Part shown: in pieces, positions 44,061 to 53,870 of the stretch
Layout: every line of letters begins with the position of its first letter
Numbering within the stretch: position 1 is the first letter of the stretch
Source: Streptomyces ortus
GTDB lineage: Bacteria > Actinomycetota > Actinomycetes > Streptomycetales > Streptomycetaceae
NCBI RefSeq assembly: GCF_026341275.1
Contig: NZ_JAIFZO010000002.1
Coordinates: 2,829,264-2,893,263, forward strand
Direction of reading: 5' to 3'
DNA length: 64,000 nt
Program-made: the position numbers and the translations under genes
The notes under the pieces: model-generated
Told to the model about the DNA's origin: nothing
What the model saw: the letters and a program-made list of their open reading frames with translations, nothing else
The model's database searches: none

Positions 44061-44477
44061 TCAGCTCACGCTGTCTCCGGCCTTGCCATAGCGGCGGAAG
44101 GCCCCGGTCTCCACCTTCCAGGCACCGAACGGCACCGAGTCCCCGAAGATGTACGCCCTCTTGTCCAGGTACCGCGCCTTGCACGGGGCGGAGTGCACCT
44201 CGATGGTCCCCGTGCGAGGGTCGACGATCATGTAGTGGCCGATGGACGGGTGCTCGATCTCGGGGTCGTTCGCGCAGATGTAGCCGGGGTGCGTGGCGGG
44301 AAGCTGTTCATCGAGCTGGTTCCGGATGCGGCGGACCGCGCCCTCGTGACGTTTGGACCGGCTGGTCATGGCGAGGAGCGGACCCGCGGGACCGATCTCG
44401 GCCGTCCACGCTCCCTCCAGACGCTCGGCGTACGCCATGAGCTCCTCGGCGATCCCGCGCATCCTCGCGTAGTCCAT
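44061..44477 (-). CDS. Uma2-like protein with its central catalytic part missing
   Basis: A 138-residue protein. The N-terminal third (M-A-Y-A-E-R-L-E-G ... H-E-G-A-V-R-R-I-R-N-Q-L-D-E-Q-L-P) and C-terminal third (Y-M-I-V-D-P-R-T-G-T-I-E-V-H-S, V-P-F-G-A-W-K) resemble Streptomyces Uma2 (DUF820) nuclease-like proteins of ~190 residues. Between them, at H-P-S-I-G/H-Y-M-I-V, the usual P-D and E-V-x-S-P-S segments with the PD-(D/E)xK residues are absent, with the frame kept. Probably inactive as a nuclease. It converges on the VOC gene with four bases between. Confidence 0.65.
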   Translation of the reverse strand: MDYARMRGIAEELMAYAERLEGAWTAEIGPAGPLLAMTSRSKRHEGAVRRIRNQLDEQLPATHPGYICANDPEIEHPSIGHYMIVDPRTGTIEVHSAPCKARYLDKRAYIFGDSVPFGAWKVETGAFRRYGKAGDSVS

Positions 44478-44512
44478 GAACGCAGATCAGGCGGCGTGCG
44501 GGCCGGTGGGGG

Positions 44513-44640
44513 GCCGCGCAGTTCCCCGTGCCCCCAGGGCGGGCGTCTCGCTGCGCGCCCGCATCTCGGCTGTCGGCCGGTGGGGCAAGGCACGGAGTGC
44601 CTGCCTTCAGGGGCGCGGAGAACGGCGCGGCCCACCCCCA
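44513..44640. repeat. dispersed repeat debris between the Uma2-like gene and the second Opp operon
   Basis: GCCGCGCAGTTCCCCGTGCCCCC (in part, 44513-) and AGGGGCGCGGAGAACGGCGC (44609-44628) are diverged inverted copies of the GGGGCGCGGGGAAC family, able to form a long imperfect hairpin. The remaining gap to 44770 is AT-richer at 44660-44730, where the promoter of the Opp operon is expected. Confidence 0.65.
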
Positions 44641-44770
44641 CCGCCCCCCGTCGGAGACAACATGCACCCATGTGGGTCGCCAAATATGCGCTGTGTGAGA
44701 TTCCCGCCGATATTGGGCGCAAAGGTACCGGCTCCGCCGGAGCCGCAGCGCACCGATGAGGAGGCACTCC

Positions 44771-46414
44771 ATGCGTGGAGCCACGCACGCCAGATGGGCC
44801 GTATGCGCGACGGCGGTAGCCCTCGCCGCGACGGCCTGCGGGGGAGGCGGGGACGGGGGTGACGGCGGCGGCGGTGGCGACGGCTCCGGCATCCTCAGCT
44901 CCTCGTGGGGCGACCCGCAGAACCCCCTGGAGCCCGCCAACACCAACGAGGTGCAGGGCGGCAAGGTCCTCGACATGCTCTTCCGCGGTCTCAAGCGCTA
45001 CGACGCGAAGACCGGCGAGGCCAAGGACATGCTGGCCGAGAAGATCGACACCTCGGACTCGCAGAACTTCACCGTCACGGTCAAGGACGGCTGGACCTTC
45101 AGCAACGGCGAGGCGGTCACCGCCAAGTCGTTCGTCGACGCCTGGAACTACGGCGCCAGCCTCAAGAACAACCAGAAGAACGCGTACTTCTTCGGGTACA
45201 TCGACGGCTACGACAAGGTCCACCCGGAGGACGGCGGCAAGCAGTCCGCGCAGACCCTGAGCGGGCTCAAGGTCACCGGCGACAACACCTTCACCATCAA
45301 GCTCAACCAGAAGTTCTCGACCTTCCCCGACACCCTCGGCTACGCCGCCTTCGCGCCGCTGCCCAAGGCGTTCTTCGACGACCACGCGGCCTGGCTGAAG
45401 AAGCCGGTCGGCAACGGCCCGTACACGATCGACTCGTACGCCAAGGGCTCGGCGATGAAGATGCGCAAGTGGGACAAGTACCCGGGCGACGACAAGGCGC
45501 AGAACGGCGGCGTGGACCTGAAGGTCTACACCGACAACAACACCGCCTACACGGACCTGATGGCCGGCAACCTCGACCTCGTCGACGACGTGCCCGCCGC
45601 CCAGCTCAAGAACGCCAAGAGCGACCTCGGCGATCGGTACATCAACACCCCTGCCGGCATCATCCAGACCCTCGCGTTCCCCTTCTACGACAAGAAGTGG
45701 GACAAGGCGGGGATGGAGAAGGTCCGCACCGGCCTGTCGATGGCCATCAACCGCAAGCAGATCACCGAGACCATCTTCCAGAAGACCCGCACCCCGGCCA
45801 CGGACTGGACCTCGCCCGTCCTCGGCGAGGACGGCGGCTTCAAGGAGGGGCTGTGCGGTGACGCCTGCGAGTACGACCCCGCAAAGGCCAAGAAGATGAT
45901 CGAGGACGGCGGCGGGCTGCCCGGCGGCCAGGTCAAGATCTCCTACAACGCGGACACCGGCTCCCACAAGGAGTGGGTGGACGCCGTCTGCAACTCCATC
46001 AACAACGCGCTCGACAACGACAAGGCCTGCGTCGGCAACCCGGTCGGCACCTTCGCCGACTTCCGCAACCAGATCACCCAGTCCAAGATGTCGGGCCCCT
46101 TCCGGGCGGGCTGGCAGATGGACTACCCGCTGATCCAGAACTTCCTGCAGCCGCTGTACTACACCAACGCCTCGTCCAACGACGGCAAGTGGACCAGCGA
46201 GAAGTTCGACGACCTCGTCGACAAGGCCAACGCGGAGACCGACCAGGCCAAGGCCGTCGACCTGTTCCAGCAGGCCGAGGAGGTCCTGCGGGACGACATG
46301 GGCGCCATCCCGCTCTGGTACCAGAACGGCAGCGCCGGCTACTCGGACCGGATCTCGAACGTGGCACTGAACCCGTTCAGCCTGCCCGTCTACAACGAGA
46401 TCAAGGTCAGCTGA
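44771..46414 (+). CDS. oligopeptide-binding lipoprotein of a second Opp system
   Basis: A 547-residue SBP_bac_5 lipoprotein. The lipobox ends at Cys23 (A-A-T-A-C) and is followed by a Gly/Asp-rich linker. The ligand domain has W-G-D-P-Q-N-P-L-E-P near its start, W-T-F-S-N-G-E-A-V-T-A-K and M-A-I-N-R-K-Q-I, all typical of OppA. ATG 44771 follows GAGGAGG; an ATG 15 bases earlier lacks one. First gene of a five-gene Opp operon (lipoprotein, two permeases, two ATPases), paralogous to bldK but in standard opp order. Confidence 0.92.
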   Translation: MRGATHARWAVCATAVALAATACGGGGDGGDGGGGGDGSGILSSSWGDPQNPLEPANTNEVQGGKVLDMLFRGLKRYDAKTGEAKDMLAEKIDTSDSQNFTVTVKDGWTFSNGEAVTAKSFVDAWNYGASLKNNQKNAYFFGYIDGYDKVHPEDGGKQSAQTLSGLKVTGDNTFTIKLNQKFSTFPDTLGYAAFAPLPKAFFDDHAAWLKKPVGNGPYTIDSYAKGSAMKMRKWDKYPGDDKAQNGGVDLKVYTDNNTAYTDLMAGNLDLVDDVPAAQLKNAKSDLGDRYINTPAGIIQTLAFPFYDKKWDKAGMEKVRTGLSMAINRKQITETIFQKTRTPATDWTSPVLGEDGGFKEGLCGDACEYDPAKAKKMIEDGGGLPGGQVKISYNADTGSHKEWVDAVCNSINNALDNDKACVGNPVGTFADFRNQITQSKMSGPFRAGWQMDYPLIQNFLQPLYYTNASSNDGKWTSEKFDDLVDKANAETDQAKAVDLFQQAEEVLRDDMGAIPLWYQNGSAGYSDRISNVALNPFSLPVYNEIKVS

Positions 46415-46419
46415 GCCAC

Positions 46420-46459
46420 GGGGGCGCGCACCGCAGCAGGAAAGCAGGCGCGCGCCCCC
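46420..46459 (+). terminator. intercistronic hairpin after the Opp lipoprotein gene
   Basis: GGGGGCGCGC (46420-46429) pairs perfectly with 46450-46459 around a 20-base loop, six bases after the stop and 20 before the permease start. Same position in the operon as the hairpin after bldKB. Confidence 0.72.
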
Positions 46460-46478
46460 ACCTACCTCCGGAGCCCTC

Positions 46479-47402
46479 ATGGGACGGTATGTGATCCGGC
46501 GTCTGCTGCAGATGATCCCGGTCTTCATCGGCGCCACCCTGTTGATCTTCCTGATGGTGAACGTGATGGGAGACCCCATCGCGGGCCTCTGCGGAGACCG
46601 CCAGTGCGACCCCGCGACGGCGACCCAGCTCCGCAAGGAGTTCGGCTTGGACAAGCCCGTGTGGCAGCAGTACGCGACCTACATGGGCAACGTCTTCACC
46701 GGCGACTTCGGCACCGCGTTCAACGGACAGGCGGTCACCGAGCTGATGTCGACCGCCTTCCCGGTCACCATCCGCCTCACGATCGTCGCCATCCTCTTCG
46801 AGGTCGTCATCGGCATCGCCCTCGGTGTCGTCACCGGACTGCGCCGCGGCCGGCCCGTCGACACCGGTGTCCTGCTGATCACCCTCGTCGTCATCTCGGT
46901 GCCCACCTTCGTCACCGGTCTGCTGCTGCAACTGCTGCTCGGCGTCAAATGGGGGTGGATCAGCCCGTCCGTCTCCTCCGAGGCACCCTTCGACGAACTG
47001 ATCGTGCCCGGCCTCGTGCTCGCGTCGGTCTCGCTCGCCTATGTGACCCGGCTGACCCGGACGTCCATCGCCGAGAACCGGCGCGCCGACTACGTCCGTA
47101 CGGCCATCGCCAAGGGCCTGCCCCGGCGCCGGGTCGTCACCCGGCATCTGCTGCGCAACTCCCTCATCCCGGTGGTCACCTTCATCGGCACCGACATCGG
47201 CGCGCTGATGGGCGGCGCGATCGTCACCGAGCGGATCTTCAACATCCACGGCGTCGGATTCCAGCTCTACCAGGGCATCCTGCGCCAGAACACGCAGACC
47301 GTCGTCGGCTTCGTGACCGTCCTCGTCCTCGTCTTCCTGGTGGCCAACCTGCTGGTCGACCTCCTGTACGCCGTACTCGACCCGAGGATCCGCTATGCCT
47401 GA
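46479..47402 (+). CDS. oligopeptide ABC transporter permease (OppB type)
   Basis: A 307-residue permease beginning M-G-R-Y-V-I-R-R-L-L-Q, with six hydrophobic segments and a first extracytoplasmic loop holding C-G-D-R-Q-C. The coupling loop reads Y-V-R-T-A-I-A-K-G-L. ATG 46479 follows CCTCCGGAG purines. It overlaps the next permease by eight bases, so the pair is translationally coupled. Confidence 0.93.
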   Translation: MGRYVIRRLLQMIPVFIGATLLIFLMVNVMGDPIAGLCGDRQCDPATATQLRKEFGLDKPVWQQYATYMGNVFTGDFGTAFNGQAVTELMSTAFPVTIRLTIVAILFEVVIGIALGVVTGLRRGRPVDTGVLLITLVVISVPTFVTGLLLQLLLGVKWGWISPSVSSEAPFDELIVPGLVLASVSLAYVTRLTRTSIAENRRADYVRTAIAKGLPRRRVVTRHLLRNSLIPVVTFIGTDIGALMGGAIVTERIFNIHGVGFQLYQGILRQNTQTVVGFVTVLVLVFLVANLLVDLLYAVLDPRIRYA

Positions 47403-48438
47403 GCAGCCGACGCCGCCGGAGCGGCCCCTGCCCTCCATGCCGCCGGGGCCGCACCTGTCCGGCGGCGGACGCGCCCCCGAGGACGGGGCCATCGCCGCGA
47501 CCGGTATGGGCGGCGCGATGGACCTCGCGACGGAAGAGGGCGCCTCCCTGCGGAAGGGTCCCGGCGGGCCGGACGGCTCAGGCCCGCAGGACCGGCCCCG
47601 TTCCCTGTGGTCCGACGCCTGGCGCGACCTGCGGCGCAACCCCGTCTTCATCATCTCGGGGCTCGTCATCCTCTTCCTGATCGTCATCTCCCTGTGGCCC
47701 TCGGCGATCGCCTCCGGCAACCCCCTCAAGTGCGACCTCGCCAAGTCCCAGGAGGGCTCCCAGCCGGGCCACCCCTTCGGCTACAACGGCCAGGGCTGCG
47801 ACGTCTACACGCGCACGGTGTACGGGGCCCGGGTCTCCGTCACCGTCGGCGTCTGCGCCACGCTCGGGGTGGCGATCCTCGGGTCGGTGCTCGGCGGACT
47901 CGCCGGGTTCTTCGGCGGGGCGTGGGACGCGGTCCTCTCCCGGATCACCGACATCTTCTTCGCGATCCCCGTCGTCCTCGGCGGTCTGGTGCTGCTGTCC
48001 GTCGTCACCAGCTCCACCATCTGGCCGGTGATCGGCTTCATGGTGCTGCTCGGCTGGCCGCAGATCTCCCGGATCGCCCGCGGGTCCGTCATCACCACCA
48101 AGCAGAACGACTACGTGCAGGCCGCCCGCGCGCTCGGCGCCTCCAACTCCCGGATGCTGCTGCGGCACATCACGCCCAACGCGATCGCCCCGGTCATCGT
48201 CGTGGCGACCATCGCGCTGGGGACGTACATCTCGCTGGAGGCGACCCTCTCGTTCCTCGGCGTCGGGCTGAAGCCGCCCACGGTGAGCTGGGGCATCGAC
48301 ATCTCCTCGGCCTCCCAGTACATCCGCACCGCGCCGCACGCGCTGCTCTGGCCGGCCGGTGCGCTGGCCGTCACCGTCCTCGCGTTCATCATGCTCGGCG
48401 ACGCGGTGCGCGACGCCCTCGACCCGAAGCTGAGGTGA
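47395..48438 (+). CDS. oligopeptide ABC transporter permease (OppC type)
   Basis: A 347-residue permease. A ~75-residue Pro/Gly-rich cytoplasmic N-terminus precedes the first helix; OppC permeases commonly have a shorter one. The coupling loop is Y-V-Q-A-A-R-A-L-G-A. A loop with C-D-L-A-K and G-C-D-V-Y lies between helices 1 and 2. It overlaps the upstream permease by 8 bases and the downstream ATPase by 4 (GTGA). Confidence 0.93.
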   Translation: MPEQPTPPERPLPSMPPGPHLSGGGRAPEDGAIAATGMGGAMDLATEEGASLRKGPGGPDGSGPQDRPRSLWSDAWRDLRRNPVFIISGLVILFLIVISLWPSAIASGNPLKCDLAKSQEGSQPGHPFGYNGQGCDVYTRTVYGARVSVTVGVCATLGVAILGSVLGGLAGFFGGAWDAVLSRITDIFFAIPVVLGGLVLLSVVTSSTIWPVIGFMVLLGWPQISRIARGSVITTKQNDYVQAARALGASNSRMLLRHITPNAIAPVIVVATIALGTYISLEATLSFLGVGLKPPTVSWGIDISSASQYIRTAPHALLWPAGALAVTVLAFIMLGDAVRDALDPKLR

Positions 48439-49467
48439 CCGACGTGGCCGATGTGCTGCTCGAAGTGCGCGATCTGCACGTGGAGTTCAGGACCCGGGAC
48501 GGCGTCGCCAAGGCCGTCAACGGGGTCACCTACAGCGTGGCCGAGGGCGAGACGCTCGCCGTGCTCGGCGAGTCCGGCTCCGGCAAGTCCGTGACCGCGC
48601 AGGCCGTGATGGGCATCCTCGACACCCCGCCGGGGAAGATCACCGCGGGCGAGATCCTCTTCAAGGGCCAGGACCTCCTGAAGTTCAAGGAGGAGGAGCG
48701 GCGCAAGGTCCGCGGCGCCCAGATGGCGATGATCTTCCAGGACGCGCTGTCGTCCCTGAACCCGGTGCTCAGCGTCGGCGCCCAGCTCGGCGAGATGTTC
48801 ACCGTCCACCGGGGCCTGTCCAGGAAGGACGCGAAGGCCAGGGCCGTCGAGCTGATGGACCGGGTCCGCATCCCGGGCGCCGCCTCCCGCGTGGGCGACT
48901 ACCCCCACCAGTTCTCCGGCGGTATGCGCCAGCGCATCATGATCGCGATGGCGCTGGCCCTCGAACCCGCCCTGATCATCGCCGACGAGCCCACCACCGC
49001 CCTCGACGTCACCGTCCAGGCCCAGGTCATGGACCTGCTCGCCGAACTCCGGCGCGAGCTCAACATGGGCCTCATCCTCATCACCCACGACCTGGGCGTG
49101 GTCGCGGACGTCGCCGACCGGATCGCCGTGATGTACGCGGGCCGCATCGTCGAGTCGGCCCCGGTCCACGACATCTACAAGGCCCCCGCACACCCGTACA
49201 CCAAGGGCCTGTTGGAGTCGATCCCGCGGCTCGACCAGAAGGGCCGGGAGCTGTACGCGATCAAGGGCCTGCCGCCGAACCTGATGAACATCCCGCCGGG
49301 CTGCGCCTTCAACCCGCGCTGCCCGATGGTCCAGGACGTCTGCCGCACCGACGTCCCGCCCCTCTACGAGGTGACGACCGAGGCGGCCGACCTGACCGGG
49401 GCGGCCGACCTGACCAAGGCGGGCGCGGACCGCGTGAGCGCCTGCCACTTCTGGAGGGAGTGCCTCC

Positions 49468-49475
<8 letters not shown>
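48435..49475 (+). CDS. oligopeptide ABC transporter ATP-binding protein (OppD type)
   Basis: A 346-residue ATPase. Walker A G-E-S-G-S-G-K-S, signature F-S-G-G-M-R-Q-R, Walker B L-I-I-A-D-E-P-T, H-loop T-H-D, and a C-terminal oligopeptide extension with C-A-F-N-P-R-C. I used GTG 48435, which overlaps the upstream stop (GTGA); GTG 48444 is the alternative. The open frame extends far upstream but only as antisense-like coding of the permease. It overlaps the next ATPase by eight bases. Confidence 0.93.
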
Positions 49476-50529
<1,054 letters not shown>

Positions 50530-50631
50530 CAAATGCGCGGCAACCGCGTTAACACGCAGGCAACTCGGCCGACCCGGCACCGATATACGGACGCGGCACG
50601 CTGAACACCGTACGGCCGTGCGGGTGCCGTA

Positions 50632-50667
50632 GACCGGCCGGGGAGCGCCATGTCTCCCCGGCCGGTC
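50632..50667. terminator. bidirectional terminator between the Opp operon and the MMPL gene
   Basis: GACCGGCCGGGGAG (50632-50645) pairs perfectly with 50654-50667, loop of 8 bases. It separates two convergent units. Confidence 0.85.
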
Positions 50668-50708
50668 GCCGTGTCGTCGTGCGCCCGCCGGGAGTTACGG
50701 GACAGCCC

Positions 50709-52958
50709 TTAGACCCGTGCGGACCCCGCTAGTTCCTGCCGCGGCTCCTCCTGTCCGAGGGACGACCCCTCGGTGTCGAGGTTCGGCAGGACCCGGTCCA
50801 GGGCGCGGGGAATCCACCAGCTCGCCTCGCCGAGGAGCCGCAGAGCCGCCGGTACGAGGAGCATGCGCACGACGAGCGCGTCCACCAGGACCCCGACGGT
50901 CAGGGCCAGTCCGATGGACGCGACCATCTGGTCGCCGCCGCTGAAGGCGAACCCGGCGAACACCGAAGCCATGATCGCGGCAGCCGCGACGACGACGGGC
51001 GAGGCCTGCCCGAAGCCCCGCAGGACGGCCGCCCGGGTGGGGAGTCCGTTCCGGTGCGCCTCGTGCATGCGGGCCACCAGGAACACCTGGTAGTCCATGG
51101 CGAGTCCGAACAGTACGCCCACCACGATCAGCGGCGTCAGACTGGCCAGCGGCCGGGCCTCGTCGAGACCGACCAGAGTCCCGGCCCAGCCCCACTGGAA
51201 GACCGCCACCGTCACGCCGAGGCCCGCGGCCAGGGACATGAGGAATCCGACGGTGGCCAGCAGCGGGATCATGACGGACCGGAACACCAGGGTGAGCAGG
51301 AGCAGCGAGAGTCCGACCACGGCGATCAGGTAGACGACGAGGCCGGACGACAGCGCCGCGTCGACGTCCACGTCGACCGCGGTCTGACCGGTCACCGAGA
51401 CCTCGGCGTCCGGCACGTCGTCCATCGCCGTACGCAGCGAGGCCACCAGGTCCTTCGTACGCGGGTCGGTCGGGCCGCGCTCGGGCGTGACCGCGAGGAA
51501 GGCGATGCCCGGGTCCTCGCCGTGCTGGACGGGGCTGATGTCGGCGACGCCGCTCAGCGCGGTGATCTCCTTCGTGGTGGCGGTCGCGGTGTCCGCCGCG
51601 TCGGGGCCCTCGAAGAGCACCACCAGGGGGTTCTGTTCGCCGGCGCCGAAGGCGTGGCTCACCGTGGTGTAGGCCGCGCGCTGGGAGCCGGCCGGGTCGG
51701 GGCCGCCCGGAGGATCGAGTTCCGTCTTGAGGGAGAGGGCCGGAACGGCGAGCAGGGCGACGAGGACGGTGCTGCCCAGCAGGGTGAGGACGGGCCGGTC
51801 GACCACGACCCGCGCCCAGCGGCCCAGCAGGCCCCGACCGCGACGTCCGCCCGCCTTCTCCGCGTTCACGGGAGCCGCGGGTGCCGCCGGTGCCGCGGGA
51901 GCCACGGGTGGTTCGTACGCCGTGCCGCGTCCCGGGCGTTCCCCGCGAGGCAGCGCCCGGTGGCCGAGCGTCTTCAGCACGGCCGGTACGACGGTGAGCG
52001 AGGCGGCCACGGCCACGATCACGGCGAGCGCCGCGCCCAGCCCCATCTCGGTGATGAACGCGATCCGTACGATCGCCAGCCCCGTCAGGGCGATGACCAC
52101 GGTCGTCCCGGCCACCACGACGGAGGTTCCTGCCGTGCCGGCGGCGCGCGCCACCGCGGCGTCGACACCGGCGCCGCGGCGCAGCTCGTCACGGAACCGC
52201 GAGAGGATCAGCAGGGCGTAGTCGATGCCGACGGCCAGCCCGAGCATCACCGCGATGATCAGCGTGGTGGACTGGATGCCCTCACCCGCGGCCGACCACG
52301 CGAGGATGCCGAGGACGCCGACGACGACACCGCTCAGCGCGGTCAGCATGTTCGCGCCGGCGGCGGCCAGCGAGCCGAAGGTCAGCAGCAGGACGACGAA
52401 GGCGACCACGACGCCGATGATCTCGGTGACACCGGCGATCTCGGGCGCCCCGTCGTCGAGGGCGCCGCCCAGCTCGACGGCGTAGCCCTCGTCCGTCAGC
52501 GGTTCGGCGGCCTTCCGGAGGTCGCCCTCCACGGCGGTCTGGTCGGCCTCCAGATCGACGGTGAGCGTCGAGACGGCGACCGAACCGTCCTCGGAGACAT
52601 AGGGACGGCTCTTCGCGTACGGGTCCGCGGCGGACTTCACGCCGGGGACGCCGGTGGCGCGCGAGACGAGGTCCGTGACCAGGTCCCTGCCGTCGGGGCG
52701 GGTGAGGGAGGTGCCGTCGGGCGCTTCTACGACCAGCAGCAGTTCACCGGCGTCGGGATCCGCCTCGGGGAACGCCTCCTTCATCGTGGCGAGCGCGGTG
52801 GTCGACTCGGCGCCCGAGATGCTGAACTCGGCGTCGGAGAACGTCGCGCCGCTGATCGTCACGACGGTGAGGGCGACGGTCAGCGTGATCCAGGCGCCGA
52901 TGACGGCGAGCCGGTGAGCGGCGCTGAACGCGCCGATCCTGGACAACAATCGGGACAT
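50709..52958 (-). CDS. MMPL-family RND exporter
   Basis: A 749-residue membrane protein with the RND/MMPL layout: helix 1, an extracytoplasmic domain (~40-170), five helices, a cytoplasmic linker rich in Ala/Pro (V-A-P-A-A-P-A-A-P-A-A-P), then a second copy of the same arrangement. The M-L-G-L-A-V-G-I-D-Y-A-L-L and G-L-A-M-D-Y-Q-V-F-L segments are the paired helix-4/10 motifs with the proton-relay Asp-Tyr. Such proteins export lipids or drugs; the substrate is unknown. ATG 52958 follows AGGAG. It lies downstream of the response regulator on the same strand and is a likely target. Confidence 0.93.
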   Translation of the reverse strand: MSRLLSRIGAFSAAHRLAVIGAWITLTVALTVVTISGATFSDAEFSISGAESTTALATMKEAFPEADPDAGELLLVVEAPDGTSLTRPDGRDLVTDLVSRATGVPGVKSAADPYAKSRPYVSEDGSVAVSTLTVDLEADQTAVEGDLRKAAEPLTDEGYAVELGGALDDGAPEIAGVTEIIGVVVAFVVLLLTFGSLAAAGANMLTALSGVVVGVLGILAWSAAGEGIQSTTLIIAVMLGLAVGIDYALLILSRFRDELRRGAGVDAAVARAAGTAGTSVVVAGTTVVIALTGLAIVRIAFITEMGLGAALAVIVAVAASLTVVPAVLKTLGHRALPRGERPGRGTAYEPPVAPAAPAAPAAPVNAEKAGGRRGRGLLGRWARVVVDRPVLTLLGSTVLVALLAVPALSLKTELDPPGGPDPAGSQRAAYTTVSHAFGAGEQNPLVVLFEGPDAADTATATTKEITALSGVADISPVQHGEDPGIAFLAVTPERGPTDPRTKDLVASLRTAMDDVPDAEVSVTGQTAVDVDVDAALSSGLVVYLIAVVGLSLLLLTLVFRSVMIPLLATVGFLMSLAAGLGVTVAVFQWGWAGTLVGLDEARPLASLTPLIVVGVLFGLAMDYQVFLVARMHEAHRNGLPTRAAVLRGFGQASPVVVAAAAIMASVFAGFAFSGGDQMVASIGLALTVGVLVDALVVRMLLVPAALRLLGEASWWIPRALDRVLPNLDTEGSSLGQEEPRQELAGSARV

Positions 52959-52994
52959 CGGGACTCCTGCGGAAGCGATCAGAAACGATCCGCG

Positions 52995-53057
52995 TGATCG
53001 AACTGATCGAACTGATCGAACTGATCGAACTGATCGAAGCGATCGAAGCGATCGGGA
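52995..53057. repeat. 9-bp tandem repeat upstream of the MMPL gene
   Basis: Seven 9-bp units: TGATCGAAC four times from 52995, then TGATCGAAG, CGATCGAAG and a diverged one. They begin 37 bases before the MMPL start, inside its promoter region, and each contains the palindromic core GATC or CGATCG. Confidence 0.9.
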
Positions 53058-53183
53058 AGTGGTACGCGGGCCGCTCGTGCGGCCGGCCGGTGCCAGCTTC
53101 CGCCGGAGGGTGCCCCGCGGTCGTCGCTCAGCCGCGGTAGTGGATCTACCGCGGCTGGTGTACTTCCGGGCCCGTGGTCCCGC

Positions 53184-53870
53184 TCAGTCGTCGTCGCGCA
53201 GGCCCGCGCGCAGGGCCGCCACCACGAGCTGCGCCCGGTCCCTGACGTGCATCTTGCTCATGGCCCGGTTCACATGGGTCTTCACCGTGAGCGGCGAGAT
53301 GAACAGGCGCTCCGCGATGGCGTCGTTGGTCAGCCCCCGGGTGACCAGAACGGTGACCTCGCGTTCGCGGGAGGTCAGGGACCCGGCCTTGCGCAGATCC
53401 TCGGGGGAGGCCGCGTCCCGGGGCCGCTCCCGGTGTGCCGTGCGGGTCAGGTGCCCGACGACGGTGTCCGTCGCGACGGCGGACAGGGAGGAGCCGCCCG
53501 CGGCGACCCGTTCGACTGCCTGCAGGAGTTCCTCGTGGTCCGCCGACTTCCCGAGGAAGCCGTTGGCCCCGGCCCGGAGGGCGGCCAGGATGTCCTGGTC
53601 GGTGTCGAAGGTGGTCAGTACCAGGATCCCGATGTCCGCGGTGGCGGCGTCGGCGCGCAGTCGGCCGATCGCTCCGACGCCGTCGAGCACCGGCATCCGC
53701 AGATCCATCAGGATGACGTCCGGCGCGAGGGCCCGTGCCATGTCGACGGCCCGGTGCCCGTCGGCCGCCTCGCCGACGACCTCGACCCCGGAGCCGGTCT
53801 CCAGGAGCGCGCGTATGCCGGAACGGATCATGACCTGGTCGTCTACGACGAGTACGCGTACGACGCTCAT
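53184..53870 (-). CDS. NarL/FixJ-family response regulator
   Basis: A 228-residue regulator: receiver with D10-D11, phospho-acceptor D56 (I-L-M-D-L-R-M-P) and a Lys in F-L-G-K-S, then a LuxR-type helix-turn-helix (L-T-S-R-E-R-E-V-T-V-L-V-T-R-G ... L-T-V-K-T-H-V-N-R-A-M-S-K-M). ATG 53870 overlaps the kinase stop (ATGA). The kinase upstream appears frameshifted, so phosphorylation may depend on another source unless the frameshift is an artefact. Confidence 0.93.
   Translation of the reverse strand: MSVVRVLVVDDQVMIRSGIRALLETGSGVEVVGEAADGHRAVDMARALAPDVILMDLRMPVLDGVGAIGRLRADAATADIGILVLTTFDTDQDILAALRAGANGFLGKSADHEELLQAVERVAAGGSSLSAVATDTVVGHLTRTAHRERPRDAASPEDLRKAGSLTSREREVTVLVTRGLTNDAIAERLFISPLTVKTHVNRAMSKMHVRDRAQLVVAALRAGLRDDD

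Noticed and set aside
44478..44770. Possible small gene in the gap before the second Opp operon.
   Set aside because: The sequence is mostly diverged dispersed repeats plus a promoter-like AT-richer part; no frame with a ribosome binding site fits.
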